This document shows positions 1 to 5,731 of a DNA stretch of 6,624 bases, one piece after another; position 1 is the stretch's first letter, and every line of letters starts with the position of its first letter. A model generated the notes under the pieces. It saw only the letters and a list, made by a program, of their open reading frames with translations. It was not told the origin of the DNA and did no database searches. Made by a program: the position numbers and the translations under genes. The stretch is from an uncultured Bacilli bacterium (GTDB lineage Bacteria; Bacillota_I; Bacilli_A; RF39; UBA660), in contig CANTWP010000052.1 of NCBI GenBank assembly GCA_947853245.1, positions 1 through 6,624 of the forward strand, in the 5' to 3' direction.

Positions 1-149
1 TAATCCCAATACTCACTTTAGATTTATGGGAACATGCTTATTATTTAGATTATCAAAATAATAAGAGTAATTATATGGAAAACTTTTTTCAAAATATTGA
101 TTTTAGTTATGTAAATAACATGTATGAACAAGCAATCAAAGAAAAATAA
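1..149 (+). CDS. sodA: Superoxide dismutase (Fe/Mn family), C-terminal fragment
   Basis: Only the last 48 codons are present; the reading frame begins at base 3 and stops at TAA 147-149. The protein removes superoxide in the cytoplasm by converting it to oxygen and hydrogen peroxide at a single Fe or Mn ion. The fragment opens with PILTLDLWEHAYYLDYQN, the family signature. It carries the last two metal ligands, Asp (codon 21-23) and His (codon 33-35), plus the following Tyr pair of the active-site gateway. After it come the usual C-terminal helices, although the Arg-Arg-Pro and Trp residues common in this tail are replaced (NNKSNY, NIDF). Metal preference cannot be judged from this piece. The tail overlaps the next gene by 26 bp in another frame. 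The order sod - PBP - rpmG is seen in other Firmicutes, which supports the call. Confidence 0.93.
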   Translation, partial: IPILTLDLWEHAYYLDYQNNKSNYMENFFQNIDFSYVNNMYEQAIKEK

Positions 150-2211
150 ACTAAAAAATAAAACTAATAATTATCAAAAGAAAGTCACATATAAATCAAA
201 AATTGAAAAAAGATACAAAGTTTTATTTGTAATAATTATATTACTATTATTGTTATTATTAATTAGTTTATTTTCCGTTCAAATATTAAATCATTCTTAT
301 TATTTACAAAGAGTAGAAAAACTTACTAATAATGTTATTCTAGGATCTAGTGCTCCTAGAGGTAGGATATATGATCGTAATGGTAATATTCTAGTAGATA
401 ATGAAGCTATTAAAACAATAGTTTATAAAAAACAAAGTGGTATTACGACTCAAGATGAGATAGATATGTCTTATTTTTTAGCACAGTTAATAGAAGTAGA
501 TTATAAAAAACTTAATACATATAATTTAAAAAAATTTTGGCTTAAAAATAATCCAGAACTTGCTAATGAAAAAATAACAGAAGCTGAGTGGAATGATTTA
601 TCAGATAGAAAAATTACTTCTGATGATATTTTAAAATTAAAGTTAGAACGCATTACTGAAGAAGACTTATCTTCTTATGAAGAATTAGATAAGGAAGCGG
701 CTTATATTTATTATCTTATGAATAATGGATATGCTTATGAAGAAAAAACTATTAAGAGAGTGGATGTAACTGATATAGAGTATGCTTTGGTAGCGGAACA
801 TGCTGATAAATTAAAGGGATTTTTTACTAAATTAGATTGGAATAGAGTATATCCTTACGGTAATGTATTTAGAACTATGTTAGGAAGTGTATCTACTAGT
901 GCTTCGGGAGTACCAGCAGAATTAAAAGATTATTATTTAAATAAAGGATATCGTTTAAATGACCGAGTTGGTCTTACTTATTTGGAATATCAATATGAAG
1001 ACTTATTAAAAGGTGAAAAAGATAAGTTTTTAATTACATCTAGTGGTGAAAATAAACTATATGAAGAGGGAAGTCGTGGCAATGATTTGGTTCTTACTAT
1101 TGATATCAAATTACAGCAAGCTGTTGAACAAATATTAGAAGAACAATTACTTAATGCTAAGAAATATCCTAATACAAGGAATTATAATCATTCGTTTGTT
1201 ATTATAAGTGATCCTAATACTGGAGAGATTTTAGCTATGGCGGGTAAACAAATTGTCTTTAAAGATGGTGAATATAAGTTTTATGATTATACACCAGGTA
1301 TATTTACCACTAGTGTCGTAGCAGGATCTTCTGTAAAAGGAGTATCTCATTTAGTTGGATATCAAACTGGCGCTTTAAAAATAGGCGAAGTTCGTGATGA
1401 TAGTTGTATTAAAATAGCGTCTACTCCTTCTAAGTGTTCTTGGAAATACTTAGGAGTACTTGATGATATTACTGCATTAAAACAATCTTCTAATACTTAT
1501 CAATATCGAACTGCTATTAAAGTTGGTAAAGGTTCTTATTCTTATAATAAACCTTTAGTGCTTGATCCTGAAGCATTTAATACTTATCGAAATGCTTTTA
1601 AACAGTTTGGTCTTGGAACTTTTACTGGTATAGATATTCCTAACGAAAATTTAGGATATAAAGGAAATAGTACCGCAACTGGACAATTATTAGATTTCAC
1701 GATTGGCCAGTATGATACATATACACCAATTCAGTTATCACAATATATAAATACACTAGCTAATGGTGAATATAGAATAGCTCCTAAACTTTTAAAAGCG
1801 GTATACGCACCAACTAAAGAACCGCTTACTACTTTAAAATATGAAACAGAAGTAACAACTTTAAATAAACTAGAATTTAATCAAGAATATATTGAACGTG
1901 TTAAATTAGGTTTTAAGGCTGTTTTAGAATCTGGTGGTACAGGTTATGGTTATATTGATACAAAATATTTACCAGCTGGAAAAACTGGAACCAGTGAAGG
2001 ATTTGTTGACACTAATAATGATGGAATTGTTGATACTGAGACTATATCTAATACCTTTGTAGGATATGCTCCTTATGATAAACCAAAAGTTACCTTTACA
2101 GTAGTATCTCCTGATGTTTACACAAAAAACTCCCTTAGTTCTACTAGAACTTTAGTAAATAGGTATATTACGCAGGAAGTTTCAAAAAAATTCTTTGAAA
2201 TTTACCAATAA
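124..2211 (+). CDS. Class B penicillin-binding protein, PBP2/PbpA type (peptidoglycan transpeptidase)
   Basis: This is a membrane-anchored D,D-transpeptidase that cross-links peptidoglycan outside the membrane, most likely with the elongation machinery. The 695 residues run in this order: a Lys-rich cytoplasmic tail (1-32), one membrane anchor (about 33-53), the dimerisation/pedestal motif RGRIYDRNG (80-88), a pedestal region, then the transpeptidase domain. The catalytic motifs are all present: SSVK (402-405, Ser402 the acylated nucleophile), SSN (455-457) and KTG (620-622). There are no PASTA repeats. Length and layout resemble pneumococcal PBP2b and the Firmicute PbpA/MrdA group, and the sod-PBP-rpmG order agrees. 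The start at 124 has no Shine-Dalgarno site and lies inside the sod tail. A stop in this frame at 112-114 leaves no better upstream start, so translation is probably coupled to sod. Oddities are a DxNxDGxxD loop just after KTG (629-637) and two lone cysteines (428, 438). Division rather than elongation is less likely but not excluded. Confidence 0.93.
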   Translation: MNKQSKKNKLKNKTNNYQKKVTYKSKIEKRYKVLFVIIILLLLLLLISLFSVQILNHSYYLQRVEKLTNNVILGSSAPRGRIYDRNGNILVDNEAIKTIVYKKQSGITTQDEIDMSYFLAQLIEVDYKKLNTYNLKKFWLKNNPELANEKITEAEWNDLSDRKITSDDILKLKLERITEEDLSSYEELDKEAAYIYYLMNNGYAYEEKTIKRVDVTDIEYALVAEHADKLKGFFTKLDWNRVYPYGNVFRTMLGSVSTSASGVPAELKDYYLNKGYRLNDRVGLTYLEYQYEDLLKGEKDKFLITSSGENKLYEEGSRGNDLVLTIDIKLQQAVEQILEEQLLNAKKYPNTRNYNHSFVIISDPNTGEILAMAGKQIVFKDGEYKFYDYTPGIFTTSVVAGSSVKGVSHLVGYQTGALKIGEVRDDSCIKIASTPSKCSWKYLGVLDDITALKQSSNTYQYRTAIKVGKGSYSYNKPLVLDPEAFNTYRNAFKQFGLGTFTGIDIPNENLGYKGNSTATGQLLDFTIGQYDTYTPIQLSQYINTLANGEYRIAPKLLKAVYAPTKEPLTTLKYETEVTTLNKLEFNQEYIERVKLGFKAVLESGGTGYGYIDTKYLPAGKTGTSEGFVDTNNDGIVDTETISNTFVGYAPYDKPKVTFTVVSPDVYTKNSLSSTRTLVNRYITQEVSKKFFEIYQ
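2177..2203 (+). repeat. Inverted repeat at the PBP gene end, overlapping the rpmG -35 box
   Basis: TTTCAAA (2180-2186) and TTTGAAA (2194-2200) are perfect inverted copies separated by 7 nt. The stem extends to 10 bp if one G-U pair and two A-T pairs are allowed. No T-run follows, so it is not a standard terminator. It covers the predicted -35 box (2195-2200). It could be an mRNA 3' hairpin or a protein-binding site; chance is also plausible in such AT-rich DNA. Confidence 0.3.
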
Positions 2212-2222
2212 TTTGTTATAAT
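2195..2222 (+). promoter_or_regulatory. Promoter for rpmG-efp (sigma-A type, extended -10)
   Basis: The -35 box is TTGAAA (2195-2200) and the -10 box is TATAAT (2217-2222), with a 16-nt spacer. A TGT just before the -10 (2214-2216) gives the extended TGnTATAAT form. Transcription should start near 2229, leaving a short leader of about 25 nt that holds the ribosome site AAGGAGG (2241-2247). The -35 box lies within the last codons of the PBP gene. Confidence 0.8.
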
Positions 2223-2236
2223 AGGTACGTACTTAT
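2221..2236 (+). promoter_or_regulatory. Near-perfect palindrome at the rpmG start point (possible operator)
   Basis: The 16-nt stretch centred on GTACGTAC (2225-2232) pairs with itself at 7 of 8 positions, the eighth being a G/T mismatch. It overlaps the end of the -10 box and the expected transcription start. Such a position would suit a repressor site. I recognise no known operator consensus, and it may be chance. Confidence 0.22.
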
Positions 2237-2253
2237 CAAGAAGGAGGGAAATT

Positions 2254-2421
2254 ATGGCAAAAAAAGGAGAAGCAAGAGAAAGAATTACTCTTACATGTAC
2301 TGAATGTAAAGAAACTAATTATCGTACTGAAAAAAATAAAAAAAATACAACTGAACGTTTAGAGTTAAATAAATTCTGTCCAAAATGTAGAAAAATTACA
2401 ACTCATAAAGAATCAAAATAA
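2254..2421 (+). CDS. rpmG: 50S ribosomal protein L33 (zinc-ribbon form)
   Basis: This is a 55-residue basic protein of the large ribosomal subunit, located near the E site. It begins MAKKGEARERITLTCTECK and contains two zinc-binding CxxC pairs, CTEC (15-18) and CPKC (42-45). It is therefore the C+ form of L33, which keeps its zinc site. Length and the ending (THKESK) match the family. The start is fixed by AAGGAGG at 2241-2247, 6 nt upstream. It has its own promoter. Only 29 nt separate it from efp, with no terminator between, so the two are probably co-transcribed. It contains an A8 run (2338-2345) that stays in frame, unlike the T-runs in the acyltransferase genes downstream. Confidence 0.97.
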   Translation: MAKKGEARERITLTCTECKETNYRTEKNKKNTTERLELNKFCPKCRKITTHKESK

Positions 2422-2450
2422 TTAGTTACTAATTTTGAAAGGAGGATTTT

Positions 2451-3008
2451 ATGTTTAATATTAATGATATTAAAAACGGTATTACTTTTCTTTACGAAGG
2501 CAATATATATCAAGTAATAGACTTTTTACATGTAAAACCAGGTAAAGGTGCCGCATTCGTTAAAGCAAAAATTAAAAATTTAAGAACCGGTTCAATTGTT
2601 GAAAAAACATTTAATACTAGTATTAAATTAGAAAAAGCAATGTTAAATAAACAAAATATGCAATACTTGTATGGTAATGGTGAAACATATAATTTTATGA
2701 ATATGGAAACCTATGAACAAGTAGAACTTACTTCAGATCAACTTGGTGAAGATAGTAAATATTTAAAAGAAGGCGTAAATGTTTATATTACTTTCTATAA
2801 TGGTGAAATTATCGGTATGGAATTACCAGATAAGATAGAGTATACAGTAGCACATACTGAACCTGCTGTTAAAGGAAATACTACAAATAATGCCCAAAAA
2901 GATGCTGAGTTAGATAATGGATTAAAGATTAGAGTACCATTATTTATCGAAGAAGGAGAAAATATTATTGTTTCCACTAAAGATGGGAAATATGATTCTA
3001 GAGCATAA
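2451..3008 (+). CDS. efp: Translation elongation factor P
   Basis: EF-P binds the ribosome between the P and E sites and relieves stalling at consecutive prolines. The 185-residue length is normal. The N-terminal KOW-like domain (about 1-63) carries the loop KPGKGAAF, whose tip Lys32 is the residue modified in most EF-Ps. Two OB-fold domains follow, and the C-terminus ends DGKYDSRA, close to the usual GEYVSRA ending. The modifying enzyme is not in this window, so the type of Lys32 modification is unknown. The start is fixed by AAAGGAGG at 2438-2445, 5 nt upstream. It lies second in the rpmG-efp operon, and its stop codon forms part of the terminator stem. Confidence 0.97.
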   Translation: MFNINDIKNGITFLYEGNIYQVIDFLHVKPGKGAAFVKAKIKNLRTGSIVEKTFNTSIKLEKAMLNKQNMQYLYGNGETYNFMNMETYEQVELTSDQLGEDSKYLKEGVNVYITFYNGEIIGMELPDKIEYTVAHTEPAVKGNTTNNAQKDAELDNGLKIRVPLFIEEGENIIVSTKDGKYDSRA

Positions 3009-3026
3009 TTATTATGCTTTTTTTTT
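3002..3026 (+). terminator. Intrinsic terminator of the rpmG-efp operon
   Basis: A perfect 7-bp stem, AGCATAA (3002-3008) with TTATGCT (3012-3018), closes a 3-nt loop and runs directly into a stretch of T ending at 3026. The left arm contains the last efp codons and the stop codon. The stem is short and AT-rich but the T-tract is strong. Confidence 0.8.
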
Positions 3027-3035
3027 GAAAAAATC

Positions 3036-3063
3036 TTGAATTATTGTTAATAATATGTAAAAT
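3036..3063 (+). promoter_or_regulatory. Promoter for the acyltransferase cassette
   Basis: The -35 box is TTGAAT (3036-3041) and the -10 box is TAAAAT (3058-3063), with a 16-nt spacer. It sits just after the efp terminator and about 25 nt before the MBOAT start codon, which suits an independent transcription unit. A ribosome-site-like GAGGAG follows at 3071-3076. Confidence 0.6.
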
Positions 3064-3115
3064 AGAAATAGAGGAGTATGTTATAAATATGGTTTTTAAT
3101 TCAGAAATTTTTTTA

Positions 3116-3124
3116 TTTTTTTTT
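3116..3124 (+). repeat. T9 run with frameshift, MBOAT break 1
   Basis: Nine T after a T7-A stretch (3108-3115). Reading from ATG 3089 runs into TAA at 3158-3160 after 23 codons. The conserved LPIVL stretch lies in the +1 frame immediately after the run. Eight T would restore the frame, and so would eleven; eleven gives the same spacing between the N-terminal Ser and the Pro as I recall for Pseudomonas AlgI. Confidence 0.8.
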
Positions 3125-3314
3125 ACCTATAGTATTAATAGTATATTATTTAATTTTTAAAAAAATTAGAATTTATTGGTTATTAATTTGTAGTATCTTA
3201 TTTTATGCTTATAATAATGTTTTTTATGTTTTACTTTTATTTTTAAGTATTACTCTAAATTATTTATTTGCATTATTAATAGATATTCGAGATAATAAGA
3301 AATACAGAAAATTT

Positions 3315-4019
3315 TTGTTAATTTTTAATATATTTATTAATGTTTTGTTACTGTATTTTTTTAAATATTTTAATTTTACTATTGATATTATTGAAAACTG
3401 TTTACAGAAAAATTTAACTTTAACAGATATAATATTACCAGTAGGTATATCATTTTATACATTTCAAGCTATATCATATGTAGTTGATGTTTATCGCCAG
3501 AAGGTTGATGTTCAAACTAATATTTTTAAATTTGCTTTATATATATCTTTTTTTCCTCAGTTAGTAGCGGGACCAATTGTTAGATATAGTGATTTTCAAA
3601 AAAATTTAGAAGATAATCAGTCTAGTATAGATGATATAGTTAGTGGAATTAAGAGGTTTATTCTAGGACTTGCTAAAAAGGTTATTTTAGCAGATGGTAT
3701 TGCTGTAGTAGTTGACAGCATTTGGATTCTTCCTTCATCAGATTTAACTGCTTCAATAGCGTGGTTAGGGGCAATTAGTTATGCTTTTCAAATTTATTTT
3801 GATTTTTCAGGATATAGTGATATGGCTATTGGTTTAGGTAAAATATTTGGTTTTCATTTGCCGAAAAACTTTAATTTTCCTTATATGGCACGAACTATTA
3901 CAGATTTTTGGCGTAGATGGCATATTTCTTTATCAGAGTGGTTTAGAGATTATGTTTATATTCCGCTTGGAGGAAATAAGAAAAATCAATTATTTAATAT
4001 ATTTATAGTTTTTTTTTAA
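3315..4019 (+). CDS. MBOAT central fragment (part of the 3089-4498 locus)
   Basis: This is the longest readable piece of the broken acyltransferase. The TTG at 3315 is the first start-like codon in this frame, but it lacks a ribosome site and lies inside a conserved membrane region. The same frame is open from 3087 and clearly encodes MBOAT sequence from 3123 (LPIVLIVYYLIF), so 3315 is not the true start. The piece holds several membrane helices and the motifs GISFYTFQ, FPQLVAGPIVRY, FDFSGYSDMAIGLG and DFWRRWHISLS, ending at IPLGGN plus a short hydrophobic tail. It lacks the catalytic His and would be inactive alone. Confidence 0.6.
   Translation: MLIFNIFINVLLLYFFKYFNFTIDIIENCLQKNLTLTDIILPVGISFYTFQAISYVVDVYRQKVDVQTNIFKFALYISFFPQLVAGPIVRYSDFQKNLEDNQSSIDDIVSGIKRFILGLAKKVILADGIAVVVDSIWILPSSDLTASIAWLGAISYAFQIYFDFSGYSDMAIGLGKIFGFHLPKNFNFPYMARTITDFWRRWHISLSEWFRDYVYIPLGGNKKNQLFNIFIVFF
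4009..4017 (+). repeat. T9 run with frameshift, MBOAT break 2
   Basis: Nine T lead straight into TAA (4017-4019) in the upstream frame. One more T gives IVFFLTGIWHGAG, which matches the family at this point; two fewer also restores the frame. The downstream frame is open only from 3998, so the shift must occur between there and the run. Confidence 0.85.
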
Positions 4020-4087
4020 CAGGAATTTGGCACGGTGCGGGATTAACATTTCTTATTTGGGGAATTTGGCATGCTGCTTTTAATATA

Positions 4088-4498
4088 TTGGAAAAGATAT
4101 GTAAACGCTTTTCGAAGGAAGTTAAATATAGTTTACCACTTCGTTTTTTGCAACATGTTTATACATTGTTAGTTATATTAATTGGTTGGGTATTATTTAG
4201 ATCGCCAAATATTAATTCAGCTTTTACTTTTTTAAACGCTATGTTTACTAACGGAGTTAGTAATAATCCAGGATTTAGTATTGGTTGGTTTTTAAGAAAA
4301 TATAATGTTTTAATTTTATTATTATGTTTATTATTTAGTACACCATTAGTTCCTTTAATATATAATAAATTAAAGTTAAAGATGCCTAAGAATATTATTA
4401 TGTTATTAGAAAATACTTTAGCGCTTTTATTATTAATAATTATTATAATTACTTTAGTTACATCTAATTATAGTTCATTTATTTATTTTCAATTTTAA
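4088..4498 (+). CDS. MBOAT C-terminal fragment (part of the 3089-4498 locus)
   Basis: This is the tail of the acyltransferase after the second frameshift. The first start-like codon is a TTG at 4088 with no ribosome site, but family sequence in this frame begins at 4019 (TGIWHGAGLTFLIWGIWHAA), including the catalytic His and a second His. The rest comprises hydrophobic helices (around HVYTLLVILIGWVLFRSP and two further segments) and a short C-terminus ending FIYFQF. It is not expected to be made as a separate protein. Confidence 0.55.
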   Translation: MEKICKRFSKEVKYSLPLRFLQHVYTLLVILIGWVLFRSPNINSAFTFLNAMFTNGVSNNPGFSIGWFLRKYNVLILLLCLLFSTPLVPLIYNKLKLKMPKNIIMLLENTLALLLLIIIIITLVTSNYSSFIYFQF

Positions 4499-4511
4499 TG
4501 GAGGTTAACTT

Positions 4512-5656
4512 ATGAAGAATGTATGTAATAAAACATTTATTGTTATATTTTTAATAATACTAGTATTACCATTTTTTTTATGAATTTAGAAAAAGATGCT
4601 GTTTCTCTATCGGAAAATAGAACTTTAAATAATTTTCCGGAAGTAACTTCTATATTTTCTATATTGTTTGCTGATTTTATAAAAGAATTAAATAGTTGGT
4701 TTTCTGATCATATTGGTTTTCGTGATGAAATAATTTCCTTTAAAGCTCGTATGGATTTTAAGTTTTTTGATAAAATTGATACTAGTAATATGTATATTGG
4801 TAAAAATGGAGATTTGATTTATGCTGATACATATATTTTAAATAGTTATCAAAATAAAAATGTATTTACAGATGTTGAAATTGAGCATACTATTAAAGGA
4901 TTTAATACTATTAATGATTATTTTAATATTTTAGGAATAGAATTCTTTTATGTTCCTTGTTATGATAAACATACTATTTATCCTGAACAATTTGTAAACA
5001 ATGTTTATCGATATCAAGAATTATCTAGAGCAGATCAGATTATATCGGAATTACATAAGAATGGTAATATTAATATGATTGATTTTAAAAATAAGTTGAT
5101 TACTGCTAAAGATAATCATGCGGTTTATGGTAATTGGTCTGATCCAGCACATTGGACAGATAGAGGGGCCTTTATTGCATATACAGAGATTATGAAACAA
5201 TTAAATACTAAATATAATGTTAATATATTAAAAGAAGATGATTATAATATAACTTTTAGAAGTTTAGGTTATCTTTTAAATAATAATATTTATAAATATG
5301 ATTGGTTGGAAGATTTTGAAATACTAGATCCTAAGGCTAGCAAGATCTCTAAAGACATTTTAGGAAATCTAGCTAATGATGATAGACATTCTGTTTACTA
5401 TAATGCCTCTGTTGATAATGATTTAAAATTATTAATAATTGGTGATAGTTACATTAATTCATATTTAATAGATGATATGGCAGAAAGTTTTAAGTATACA
5501 TATATGATCTGGAATTCATATTTAGATAATGATGATCTATTAATGACCATAAATAATATCGATCCAGATATTATAATATTAGAAAATGCTGAAAGAATAG
5601 ATATAATTAGTAGTCTAACGAACCTAGCTGATCGAATAACGCAGAGTAGTTATTGA
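4512..5656 (+). CDS. AlgJ/AlgX-like SGNH acyltransferase (DHHW-type), frameshifted near its N-terminus
   Basis: This is the probable partner that receives acyl groups from the MBOAT and places them on a surface polymer. ATG 4512 follows GGAGGT (4500-4505) at 6 nt and encodes a signal anchor, KTFIVIFLIILVLPFF. The frame then ends at TGA 4581-4583. The rest continues from 4580 in the other frame, after a T8 run that would need nine T. Numbering from 4580, features are SENRTL (11-16), a DHIGFRDE region, YIGKNGDLIY, DPAHW (188-192) and GDS (288-290). The order Asp/His before GDS is the permuted SGNH arrangement of AlgX/AlgJ; Ser290, His191 and Asp188 would form the triad. DPAHW has one residue more than the DTHW I recall in AlgX but fits the general SGNH DxxH block. 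Using ATG 4580 alone would lose the anchor, and it has no ribosome site. The gene ends TGA TAA inside a terminator. Confidence 0.8.
4572..4579 (+). repeat. T8 run with frameshift in the SGNH gene
   Basis: Eight T separate the signal anchor (…LVLPFF) from the mature domain starting at NLEKDAVSLSENRT. One extra T joins them in frame, and two fewer would too. The downstream frame is open only from 4532, and that frame does not encode a convincing membrane segment before the run, so the break belongs at or next to it. Confidence 0.85.
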
Positions 5657-5674
5657 TAATTACTTTGCGTTTTT
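5638..5674 (+). terminator. Intrinsic terminator of the acyltransferase cassette
   Basis: A 15-bp stem pairs 5638-5652 with 5657-5671, with two G-U pairs, around a 4-nt TTGA loop. T5 at 5670-5674 overlaps its 3' end. The stop codon TGA (5654-5656) lies in the loop, so the hairpin is built from the last codons of the SGNH gene. It separates the cassette from ftsY. Confidence 0.82.
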
Positions 5675-5675
5675 C

Positions 5676-5704
5676 TAGTATTTTTGATAAAAATAGTGTA
5701 AAAT
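5676..5704 (+). promoter_or_regulatory. Possible ftsY promoter
   Basis: A -10-like TAAAAT lies at 5699-5704, preceded by TG, in the same TGTAAAAT context as the cassette promoter. The best-spaced -35 candidate (TAGTAT, 5676-5681, 17-nt spacer) is poor. A promoter is expected here because a terminator precedes and ftsY follows, but the boxes are weak. Confidence 0.4.
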
Positions 5705-5706
5705 GT

Positions 5707-5721
5707 TTATAGGAACTATAA
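5707..5721 (+). repeat. Small inverted repeat before the ftsY ribosome site
   Basis: TTATAG (5707-5712) and CTATAA (5716-5721) are perfect inverted copies around GAA. The right arm shares two bases with the AAGGAGG ribosome site (5720-5726). It could modestly affect translation or be chance. Confidence 0.25.
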
Positions 5722-5731
5722 GGAGGCAACA

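Larger units (their letters stand above)
3089..4498 (+). pseudogene. AlgI/DltB-like membrane-bound O-acyltransferase (MBOAT), broken by two frameshifts
   Basis: When joined across two breaks this locus encodes about 469 residues, normal for AlgI-type MBOATs. Such polytopic proteins take an acyl group, usually acetyl, from a cytoplasmic donor and pass it across the membrane for transfer to an extracellular polymer. The start MVFNSEIFLFF closely resembles the AlgI N-terminus, and its ATG follows GAGGAG (3071-3076) at an unusually long 12 nt. Motifs in order on the joined protein are GISFYTFQ (about 119), FPQLVAGP (about 155), DFWRRWHISLSEW (about 272), YIPLGGN and IWHGAG with the catalytic His (about 315). 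The frame breaks at T9 (3116-3124) and again at T9 (4009-4017). The intact sequence on both sides argues for a recent change or a sequencing error rather than old decay. No dltA or dltC is present, so acetylation is likelier than D-alanylation. The SGNH partner gene follows after 13 nt. Confidence 0.85.

Noticed and set aside
2204..2253. Terminator after the PBP gene
   Set aside because: The inverted repeat at 2177-2203 is not followed by a T-run, and a strong promoter for rpmG follows at once, so read-through is likely.
2795..2977. 60-codon open frame on the - strand
   Set aside because: It lies entirely inside efp, antisense, with no recognisable family and no ribosome site; efp in the other strand is certain.
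3027..3088. Riboswitch or structured leader before the MBOAT gene
   Set aside because: The leader from the predicted start to the ATG is too short (about 20 nt) and shows no stem pattern.
3315..3317. TTG as the start of a separate MBOAT protein
   Set aside because: There is no ribosome site, and conserved MBOAT sequence continues upstream in the same frame to 3123, with the true N-terminus at ATG 3089 in another frame.
4088..4090. TTG as the start of a separate C-terminal protein
   Set aside because: Family sequence in that frame begins at 4019 with the catalytic motif, so the TTG is internal to the broken gene.
3089..5656. D-alanylation (dltB/dltD) identity for the cassette
   Set aside because: There is no dltA or dltC alongside, and the motif order of the second protein (DPAHW before GDS) fits AlgX/AlgJ better than DltD; not fully excluded.
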